A stretch of DNA of 64,000 nucleotides from Agrobacterium vitis (GTDB lineage Bacteria; Pseudomonadota; Alphaproteobacteria; Rhizobiales; Rhizobiaceae): NCBI RefSeq assembly GCF_013337045.2, contig NZ_CP118261.1:310001-374000 (forward strand), given 5' to 3'. Made by a program: the position numbers and the translations under genes. A model generated the notes under the pieces. It saw only the letters and a program-made list of their open reading frames with translations. It was not told the DNA's origin and did no database searches. Each line of letters starts with the position of its first letter. The stretch's first letter is position 1. This document shows, piece by piece, positions 57,648-64,000 of the stretch.

Positions 57648-59669
57648 TTAATTCTTCCGTTCCAGAATGATTTCGCCCACAGTCCCGATCCGCGCCGTCC
57701 AATCGGCGTCCAGATAGGTCGTGCAGGTTCCTTCGGTGATGATGGCGGGGCCTGAGAGCGTACCGGCGATCGCCTGGCGCTGTACGATCGCAAAGGACAT
57801 GCGCTTTCCTTTCTCGAACGAAAAAGCCTCAAGCGTCTGGAACTCTGCAACGGCTTCCGGCTCGTGCGTGAAGCGGATTTCCCGCCGCGGCAAGGGCACG
57901 CGCACCGTGGCACGAATGGAAACCACCTCGATTTCGTCGTTCATCGTGCTGCCGAATGTCCTGCTGTATTCGGCGCGGAACTTCGTCTTGATGGACTCCG
58001 CGCTCTCAGAGATCCTGCCATTCTCGTTATCGGCAACGATAGACAGCCGGTGCTCCTGCCCCTTGTAGCGAAGGTCGAGACGAACGGCATTGACCGCTTC
58101 GGCGAACGAACGCTCGCTTCGCGACCGGATCGCGACAAACAGCCCTTCCAGCACCTCATTGGCGATCTTCAGGCTATCATCCGTGAGATCCAGGATGCGG
58201 GTACGCGCTGCCGACTGCACCATGTCAGCCCCGAGAAGTCCCCAGGCAGAGAAATTGCCAGCGAGTGGCGGCACGACGATCTCGTTCATCTTCAACTCGT
58301 CAGCAAGCAGGGTCGCCATCAGCGGTCCCGCACCACCAAAGGGCAGCAACGTCATCTCGCGAGGGTCGAAACCCTGGTCTAGAGAAATCTCCCGCATGGC
58401 ATTGGCCATGGCCGAGCTGGCAATGCGCAGAACGCCCGCCGCCGTCGTTTCGATATCTTGTCCGATTGCCGATGCGACAGGGGCAAGTGCAGCCTCGGCC
58501 TTGCCGATATCGAGATGGATGCCGGAGGCGAGATTGCCCGGACCGAGCATGCCAAGATAGGCCGCAGCGTCAGTGAGCGCTGGCTGGATGCCGCCTTTGC
58601 CGTAGCAGGCAGGCCCCGGAACGGCGCCAGCGCTTTGTGGCCCTACACGCATGAGGTTGCCGGCATCGACATAGGCAAGCGACCCGCCGCCCGAACCGAT
58701 TGAGCGCACGTCGACCCATGGGGTCTGTACCGGCATATTGTCGATCATGCCCTCAAACAGAACCTGGGGTTCGCCATCGATGATGACGGCCGTGTCGAAA
58801 CTCGTCCCGCCGACATCGGCGGTGATCATGGCCTTCCGCCCAAGCATCTTGGCAAGCTCACCTGCCCCCTGAGCGCCGCCGACAGGCCCGGACATAATCG
58901 TTTCGAACGGTCGGTCTTCCGCCTCGGAAAATGTCATGGAGCCACTGCCGGAACGCGTAATCAGGCACTGCCCCTTAAAGCCGAGAGTGCGCAGCGTGTT
59001 TTCCAGCCGCCTGAGATAATTCGACATGCGACCGCGAACGAACGCATCGATGACCGTTGTCGACGTGCGCTCATATTCCCGGTATTCTCCGGAGATCTTG
59101 TGGGAGAGCGAAATGCCGCCCTCATACCCCGCATCCCGAAGAATGGCTTCGATCTCGAGTTCGTGCTGCGGATTGGCAAAGGCGCTGATCAGGCAAACGG
59201 CAATGCTGTCGACCTTTTCTGCCGCCAGCAGTTCATAGGCCGCCAGAACACTTTCTCGCGTCACCGGCGATAGAACCGCGCCATCGCCCCGAATGCGGCC
59301 ATCGACTTCCAGACGAAGGCGGCGCGGAACGAGCGGCACCGTTTGCTTCCAGAACAGATTGTACATTTCCGCGCGGTCGCCGCGCCGGATTTCAAGGACG
59401 TCGCGGAAGCCCTGTGTCGTGATCAGGCCGACTTTGGCGCCACGGCGCTCAAGCAGAGCATTGAGGCCCACTGTCGTTCCATGCAGGAAATACGCAGCGC
59501 TGTCGATAATGGCCTGGGGCACATGAGCACGGATCGCATGCGCAACACCTTCCTCAGGCGCTGATGGAACGGTGGGAACTTTTCCTTCAACCGTTCTGCC
59601 ATTTTCTTCATCGAAGTAAACAAGGTCTGTGAAGGTGCCGCCGATATCGACACCAATTCGGGTAGCCAT
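57648..59669 (-). CDS. Hydantoinase A/oxoprolinase family protein
   Basis: A 673-residue ATP-binding HyuA subunit of the ASKHA fold. The phosphate loops are GVDIGGTFTDLVYF at the start and TADVGGTSFDTAVI in the middle; FGGAGPLMATLLADEL and VPPLAGNFSAWGLLGADM are conserved blocks before the C-terminal domain. It probably phosphorylates the cyclic amide and works with the HyuB-like protein. It lies between the binding-protein gene (117 bases away) and hyuB in the operon, so its substrate is probably the imported compound. Hydantoin, oxoproline and acetone-type substrates cannot be told apart by eye. Confidence 0.94.
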   Translation of the reverse strand: MATRIGVDIGGTFTDLVYFDEENGRTVEGKVPTVPSAPEEGVAHAIRAHVPQAIIDSAAYFLHGTTVGLNALLERRGAKVGLITTQGFRDVLEIRRGDRAEMYNLFWKQTVPLVPRRLRLEVDGRIRGDGAVLSPVTRESVLAAYELLAAEKVDSIAVCLISAFANPQHELEIEAILRDAGYEGGISLSHKISGEYREYERTSTTVIDAFVRGRMSNYLRRLENTLRTLGFKGQCLITRSGSGSMTFSEAEDRPFETIMSGPVGGAQGAGELAKMLGRKAMITADVGGTSFDTAVIIDGEPQVLFEGMIDNMPVQTPWVDVRSIGSGGGSLAYVDAGNLMRVGPQSAGAVPGPACYGKGGIQPALTDAAAYLGMLGPGNLASGIHLDIGKAEAALAPVASAIGQDIETTAAGVLRIASSAMANAMREISLDQGFDPREMTLLPFGGAGPLMATLLADELKMNEIVVPPLAGNFSAWGLLGADMVQSAARTRILDLTDDSLKIANEVLEGLFVAIRSRSERSFAEAVNAVRLDLRYKGQEHRLSIVADNENGRISESAESIKTKFRAEYSRTFGSTMNDEIEVVSIRATVRVPLPRREIRFTHEPEAVAEFQTLEAFSFEKGKRMSFAIVQRQAIAGTLSGPAIITEGTCTTYLDADWTARIGTVGEIILERKN

Positions 59670-59786
59670 GCGTATTTTCTCCTGATGTGCCGCAGAAGGC
59701 TTCGTCTCTGTGCGCCCGACACGACGTTGTTTCTGTCGCTCGCCGAGAGGGAAATATCAGCGTTCAACAACTGCCTTAGAGGCGGT

Positions 59787-61373
59787 TTACTTACCCATGA
59801 AGCGGAAGTCTGTGAGCGGCGCGAAACGGAACGCCTTGACGTTCTTGCTCAAGACGATGACCGGCTGGTCTTCGAAGAAGAGGAGCTTCGGATAGTCTGC
59901 TCGCCAAAGCGTGGTGATCTCGTCAAGGATCTTCTGATGCTCGACCTTGTCCAACGTCGCCCGCAACTTGACGACCAGCTCGTTGATTTTCGGATTGCAG
60001 GATTCTGTCAGGTTATAGGGCGTCTTACACATGACGTCGTAGCCGAAGTAGTAACCGGCCTCGAAGACGCCCGGACCATCAAGCCGCATCAGCGACTGCA
60101 CCTTATGGCCCTGCGTCAGGTCCTGATATTCGGCACCTGGCGCAATGCGGATCTTCAGGTTGATGCCGAGCTTCGACCAGGTGCTTTGCAAGACGGTGGC
60201 AATCTGCTGTTGCGTCGTGTCGCCTTCCTGAACGAGGACTTCGACGTCGACCGGCAGTTTCACACCGCTCTCCGCCAGCAATGTCTTTGCCTTGGCAAGA
60301 TCAAACTGGATTGGTTTGCTCAGTTCGGCATTGAAGCCGGCCATGCTTGGTGGCACCGGGCCGAAATAGAGCGTTCCGTATCCGAACGCGACCTTCTTCA
60401 CGATATCCTCGTAAGGGACGGCATGGGCGACGGCCTCGCGCACCTTCGGGTTGTCCCAGGGCGCCTTTGTGTTTGGCAACATCATCTGCTGGACGAAGGG
60501 ATTGGAAAAGGCCTCAACCTTGACATCCGGCGAAGACTTAAGCGTAGATACCGCCTGTTTGGAGAGACCATAGGTGACGTCCGCTTGCCCGCTTCGGGCC
60601 TGTAGCAGCAAGGTCGGAGCGGAGGAAATCCAGTTCATCTGGATCGACTTCGCCAGCGGCGGCTCGCCGCCGAAATTAGGATTGGCCGTGGCATGGGCCG
60701 ACTGGTTAGGCAAATAGGAATCCAGCACATATGGCCCGGAGCCAGCAACATGCGACGACATGTATTCGTTCGGCTTGCCAGCAACGACGCCACCATTGGC
60801 TTCAACGACCGCCGGATCGACGATCGAAGCCGCTCCCGTCGCCCAGTCGGCGAGGGAATTGGCATTGGACTGGATCAATTTGATGACAACTGTGGTCGCG
60901 TCAGGCGCTTCGATCGATTCGATAATGCTCGGGCTGAGGAACCCATCGGTCAGGAAATACTGGCCACAGCCGCCCATCTTGAGGCCGCGCTCGAAGGAAT
61001 ATTTGACAGCAGCCGCGTCGACTGGCTTTCCGGAGGTGAACTTGTAATTGTCGTTGAGCTTGAAAGTGTAGGTCTTTCCATCATCGCTGATCATCCAAGA
61101 TTTTGCCAGATAGGGCCGAACCGCGCCGTAATCTACTTCCTCGCCGCCCGCAGCATTCTTTTTGATGCCGAAATCGACCAGCCGCACATAGAAATTCTGC
61201 AGAAACCCGATATCCGGAACACCACAGGCCCAGGCTGGATCAAGGGTGGATGGCGCGGTCGGCGCATTAACGACGAGATCGCCCGAGGCGCCAAGAGCCG
61301 TACCAGCGCCCAAAAGTGCGGCGGCAGCCGTCATTCCCAACAATCGCGATGACATTAAGCTCATCATGCCCAT
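59787..61373 (-). CDS. Peptide-type ABC transporter solute-binding protein
   Basis: A 528-residue SBP_bac_5 receptor with a signal peptide (SSRLLGMTAAAALLGAGTALGA). Mature signals: VVNAPTAPSTLDPAWACGVPDIGFLQNFYVRLVDF, VRPYLAKSWMISDDGKTYTFKLNDNYKFTSGKPVDAAAVKYSFERGL, and later VAGSGPYVLDSYLPNQSAHATANPNFGGEPP. AAGGGA stands 8 bases before the first of several clustered ATGs. It is the first gene of the long minus-strand operon and is divergent from the Ldh-family reductase, with palindromes between. Confidence 0.93.
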   Translation of the reverse strand: MGMMSLMSSRLLGMTAAAALLGAGTALGASGDLVVNAPTAPSTLDPAWACGVPDIGFLQNFYVRLVDFGIKKNAAGGEEVDYGAVRPYLAKSWMISDDGKTYTFKLNDNYKFTSGKPVDAAAVKYSFERGLKMGGCGQYFLTDGFLSPSIIESIEAPDATTVVIKLIQSNANSLADWATGAASIVDPAVVEANGGVVAGKPNEYMSSHVAGSGPYVLDSYLPNQSAHATANPNFGGEPPLAKSIQMNWISSAPTLLLQARSGQADVTYGLSKQAVSTLKSSPDVKVEAFSNPFVQQMMLPNTKAPWDNPKVREAVAHAVPYEDIVKKVAFGYGTLYFGPVPPSMAGFNAELSKPIQFDLAKAKTLLAESGVKLPVDVEVLVQEGDTTQQQIATVLQSTWSKLGINLKIRIAPGAEYQDLTQGHKVQSLMRLDGPGVFEAGYYFGYDVMCKTPYNLTESCNPKINELVVKLRATLDKVEHQKILDEITTLWRADYPKLLFFEDQPVIVLSKNVKAFRFAPLTDFRFMGK

Positions 61374-61424
61374 GACTCAGTTCCCTTTTTGTGTCGCCTC
61401 TTGGTGAAGCGTTTATATTATTCT

Positions 61425-61446
61425 GATAAGAAATTAATTTCCTATC
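61425..61446. promoter_or_regulatory. Palindromic operator of the 50.9-61.4 kb operon
   Basis: The 22-base palindrome has a perfect core GAAATTAATTTC (61430-61441) with outer GATA/TATC, and one mismatched pair. It is 52 bases before the binding-protein start. Related sites: TTTCCTATAAGAAA at 61638-61651, 19 bases before the Ldh-family start, and ATAAGAAA at 62791-62798 ahead of the XRE gene. Confidence 0.6.
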
Positions 61447-61637
61447 GTATTTTGAAAGGCTATATTGTCAATAAATTTTTCTTATGGTCATAATTTTCGA
61501 ATTCGTCAAAAAGACTATCCTACTGATATAAAATAGGATTACCCGGCGAATATTTCAGGCGCTGATAAAGCGAACGAACCCTATTCAAAGGTGATCAAGG
61601 AATAATCTGCTTGCGAGCAGTTCATTTGACACCTATA

Positions 61638-61651
61638 TTTCCTATAAGAAA
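61638..61651. promoter_or_regulatory. Second operator-like palindrome ahead of the reductase gene
   Basis: TTTCCTATAAGAAA is a TTTC/GAAA inverted repeat sharing the TTTCCTAT half-site of the 61425-61446 palindrome. Its position right before the reductase start fits repression of that gene by the same regulator. Confidence 0.5.
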
Positions 61652-61669
61652 CATTTGCGAAGTTGCCCT

Positions 61670-62719
61670 ATGACATTGAAAACGAATTTCGCAGCGGAAA
61701 CCTGCTGCCTGCCGTTCGAAGCCCTTCAGAACCTCCTCAAACGCATTTTCCTGGCGGCCGGAGCAAGCGAGCACGTCGCGAACATCCTGAGCGTCAATTG
61801 CGCTGGGTGCGAACGCGATGGGGCGCTTTCACACGGCATTTTCAGAATACCCGGCTATGTAAATTCCATTCGCAGCGGTTGGGTCGACCCTGCCGCCGTG
61901 CCAGTTCTGGAGACCGGTAGCTCGGGCTTCCTGCGGGTCGATGCCCGTAACGGATTTACGCAGATCGCACTCGATTTCGCGGCACAGTCTTTGAAGGAGC
62001 GCGCAAGGCAGGAAGGCGTCGCATTGCTTTCGATCCGCAATTCTCATCATTTCAGCGCGCTTTGGCCGGATGTCGTGCCCTTCGCCGAAGAGGGCCTACT
62101 GGCCATCGCGATGGTCAACAGCTTCGCCTGCACTGCGCCTTTCGATGCCAAGGTGCCGGTTTTCGGCACCAATCCGGTTGCCTTTGCTGCGCCCTGTGAC
62201 GGCATGGCGCCTATGGTCGTCGATATGGCCACGAGCGCCATCGCCAATGGCGATGTGCAGATTGCTGCGCGTGAAGGCTTCAGCCTGCCGCCTGGGCTAG
62301 GCATCGACCGGAGTGGAGAGCCAACCGTCAATCCGCGTGCGGTACTGGATGGCGGCGCACTGCTGACATTCGGCGGCTACAAGGGCTCGGCCATTTCCAT
62401 GCTGGTGGAAGTGATGAGCGCCGCTTTGACCGGAGGCAAGTTTTCCTATGAAGTGGACTGGTCCGACTATCCTGGAGCGCAGACGCCGCATACGGGCCAG
62501 CTCGTTATTTTGATCGATCCGGATGTTGGCCGCAACGCGCAATTCAGCCACCGCGTCCGGCATCTGGTCGAACGGCTCCGGCTCGCAAAGGTCTCGCGCC
62601 TGCCAGGCGATCGCCGGCTGGCGACACGCGAGCGTTCGATGCGGGAGGGGGTGTGCCTGCAAAAGAGCGACCTGGAGAAAATGGAATTTCTCGCGCAGCA
62701 AAGGTGGGCATCAACCTGA
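61670..62719 (+). CDS. Ldh-family (malate/L-lactate dehydrogenase-like) oxidoreductase, probable imino-acid reductase
   Basis: A 349-residue NAD(P)-dependent enzyme of the non-Rossmann Ldh/DpkA fold. Characteristic stretches: GALSHGIFRIPGYVNSI (catalytic His), SIRNSHHFSALWPDVVPFAEEGLLAIAMVNSFACTAPF, FGTNPVAFAAPC and GGYKGSAISMLVEVMSAALTGG. The family reduces 2-oxo acids or cyclic imines such as delta1-pyrroline/piperideine-2-carboxylate. Next to a proline-racemase-family gene, the pyrroline-2-carboxylate reductase role (giving L-proline) is the most likely. ATG 61670 is chosen as the first ATG in the family frame; its ribosome site is weak. It is divergent from the operon and followed by its XRE regulator. 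Confidence 0.9.
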   Translation: MTLKTNFAAETCCLPFEALQNLLKRIFLAAGASEHVANILSVNCAGCERDGALSHGIFRIPGYVNSIRSGWVDPAAVPVLETGSSGFLRVDARNGFTQIALDFAAQSLKERARQEGVALLSIRNSHHFSALWPDVVPFAEEGLLAIAMVNSFACTAPFDAKVPVFGTNPVAFAAPCDGMAPMVVDMATSAIANGDVQIAAREGFSLPPGLGIDRSGEPTVNPRAVLDGGALLTFGGYKGSAISMLVEVMSAALTGGKFSYEVDWSDYPGAQTPHTGQLVILIDPDVGRNAQFSHRVRHLVERLRLAKVSRLPGDRRLATRERSMREGVCLQKSDLEKMEFLAQQRWAST

Positions 62720-62847
62720 TGTCGCGGGGCGGGACTCAGGTTGATCCTTGCAGAAGTTGCGGCTCTGTGGCATGGGCCATCGGAAGTTACATAAGAAACA
62801 ACGTCTACAAGTGATGCACCTGAGACGTGACAATGGGAAGATCGAAT

Positions 62848-63462
62848 ATGGAGACGGAGACCTCTCAGCGCAGCTCGCCGCGAGCGGGTACGAAATCTCT
62901 TTCGGTAATTTTGCGCAAACTGCGAAAGAATGCGGGCCTCAGCATCGGCGAACTCGCGGAAAGGAGTACTCTAGCCCCCTCGACGCTCTCGAAAATCGAG
63001 AACGCGCAGATGTCGCCGACCTATGAGACGATCCTCAGTCTGGCAAGCGGCCTGGGTGTCGATGTATCTGAACTGTTCGCCCACAAGCCTAGTTCACCAG
63101 TCAGTGGACGCCGCGCCGTCACCCGTGTCGGCGAAGGCTCAAAGCTGAAGACCAGTCATTACGAATACGAACTTCTCTGTGCAGACATTGCCAACAAAAA
63201 AATCATTCCGCTACTGACGCGGATCAACGCGCATTCGGTACAGGAATTCGAGACATTGGTTGTCCATCCTGGAGAGGAATTCGTCTACGTTCTCGAGGGC
63301 AGCGTCACTCTACATACCGATCTCTACGCCCCCACCGTCCTCAATGCTGGCGACAGCTGCTATTTCGACAGCATGATGGGACATGCGCTGGTCAGCACCT
63401 CCAGCGAGCCTGCCACCATCCTTTGGGTTTGCTCGAATGTCATAAGTCCATTGATCGGCTGA
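62848..63462 (+). CDS. XRE family regulator with C-terminal cupin domain
   Basis: A 204-residue regulator. An N-terminal Cro/XRE helix-turn-helix (LSVILRKLRKNAGLSIGELAERSTLAPSTLSKIENAQMSPTYETILSLASGLGVDVSELF) is joined to a cupin_2 domain (FETLVVHPGEEFVYVLEGSVTLHTDLYAPTVLNAGDSCYFDSMMGHALV). HTH-cupin proteins of this type bind small amino acids or carboxylates and regulate their catabolism. ATG 62848 has GGGAAG 7 bases upstream; two earlier in-frame starts exist. It follows the reductase gene by about 130 bases. Half-sites resembling the divergent operator lie just upstream of it, suggesting autoregulation. Confidence 0.93.
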   Translation: METETSQRSSPRAGTKSLSVILRKLRKNAGLSIGELAERSTLAPSTLSKIENAQMSPTYETILSLASGLGVDVSELFAHKPSSPVSGRRAVTRVGEGSKLKTSHYEYELLCADIANKKIIPLLTRINAHSVQEFETLVVHPGEEFVYVLEGSVTLHTDLYAPTVLNAGDSCYFDSMMGHALVSTSSEPATILWVCSNVISPLIG

Positions 63463-63560
63463 CCTTAATAGATCTGAACCGCCAATTAACCTATATTTTC
63501 GCAAAATGGTCCGTGTCCGGGCAAAACTAAGATACCGACAATCGCTGGGTGTTCAAACGA

Positions 63561-64000
63561 TCAACCGGACGCCACCGATATCTGCCTTAGTCCACACCAA
63601 TCTGCAATAAAAATTGCGATGATTTTTGTCATGGATTTCACGCTATCAAGATCTGTCCGTTCCCGAGGAGAATGGCTGTCGAAACCTCTACCGCCGTAGC
63701 AAAGCGTCGGAATGCCATAGTATAGGTCGTACTGCCGTGTGTCGCTCGTTGCGGTCTGGCTGAACGTTTCCAATTCCGTTCCCATGACGTAGCGGTGGCA
63801 CCTGGAAAGGACGGCTTCCGCCTCCGAACCGGGTTCGAAGACGTGGCCGTCTGCCTGGAATCCAATCCAGGTGACGTCCGGAATTTTTTCAGCGGACAGG
63901 CGTTTCGCACAGGCGGAGATGCAATCCAGAACACGTTGCCTGACCATTGGCAGCGGATGGTCCGGCAGGACCGACAGCCGGCATTCGATCTCGCACCAAG
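63561..64000 (-). CDS. M20 family metallopeptidase/amidohydrolase, C-terminal part (5' end outside window)
   Basis: About 146 codons of an ArgE/DapE-like zinc hydrolase. Visible are WCEIECRLSVLPDHP (from the dimerisation domain) and the C-terminal catalytic part TSDTRQYDLYYGIPTLCYGGRGFDSHSPRERTDLDSV, with the metal His in DSHSPRE. The frame continues past the right edge. Known relatives deacetylate acetylornithine or hydrolyse succinyl-diaminopimelate and N-carbamoyl compounds. Near a hydantoinase-type operon, removal of an N-acyl or N-carbamoyl group is a reasonable guess. It is convergent with the XRE-cupin gene. Confidence 0.85.
   Translation of the reverse strand, partial: WCEIECRLSVLPDHPLPMVRQRVLDCISACAKRLSAEKIPDVTWIGFQADGHVFEPGSEAEAVLSRCHRYVMGTELETFSQTATSDTRQYDLYYGIPTLCYGGRGFDSHSPRERTDLDSVKSMTKIIAIFIADWCGLRQISVASG

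Overview
The window reads as a stretch of an alphaproteobacterial, most likely Rhizobiaceae (Rhizobium/Agrobacterium/Allorhizobium-like), genome. The reasons are the moderately high GC coding sequence, the density of ABC and tripartite uptake operons each with its own regulator, and a palindromic intergenic repeat between two ABC genes (16925-17025) that resembles the RIME elements of rhizobia. Apart from the class Ib ribonucleotide reductase operon the content is accessory catabolism, as expected of a large plasmid, chromid or variable chromosomal region. No tRNA, rRNA, CRISPR array or intact transposon was seen.

Layout. 1-2.9 kb: an ABC ATPase cut by the window edge, a TetR regulator and an alpha/beta hydrolase. 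3.0-5.4 kb: two divergent citrate-synthase-like genes, one fused to an N-terminal DNA-binding domain, with a palindromic site between them. 5.4-12.3 kb: an organic-acid region with an FMN hydroxyacid oxidase, a TctCBA transporter (tctC frameshifted), an IclR regulator, a D-hydroxyacid dehydrogenase and an RraA-type aldolase. 12.3-23.4 kb: a glycoside region with a Gfo/Idh/MocA dehydrogenase, an IolE-like TIM barrel, a ROK regulator, an FbpABC/AfuABC-type ABC importer and a GH38 alpha-mannosidase.

23.5-30 kb: an old-yellow-enzyme reductase with a divergent ArsR regulator, then nrdHIEF preceded by a cobalamin riboswitch on the same (minus) strand. 30.4-37 kb: a LysR regulator and a complete ydcSTUVW-like operon (uptake of a polyamine-type substrate plus an aminobutyraldehyde dehydrogenase). 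37.2-46.2 kb: an MFS transporter, a nucleotidyltransferase pseudogene with two nonsense codons, a membrane GGDEF-EAL protein, a secreted CxxCH protein paired with a SARP/CadC-like TPR regulator, and a decayed patch with an alcohol dehydrogenase tail and an IS6-like transposase remnant.

46.2-50.9 kb: a peptide/nickel-type ABC importer with both ATPases fused in one protein. 50.9-64 kb: an eight-gene minus-strand operon (peptide-type SBP, HyuA, HyuB, two permeases, two ATPases, proline-racemase-family enzyme), a divergent Ldh-family imino-acid reductase, an XRE-cupin regulator and the start of an M20 hydrolase gene. Together the last block looks like uptake and breakdown of cyclic amino-acid derivatives (hydroxyproline/oxoproline/hydantoin type). 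Repeated sites in its divergent promoter and ahead of the XRE gene suggest one regulator controls the unit.
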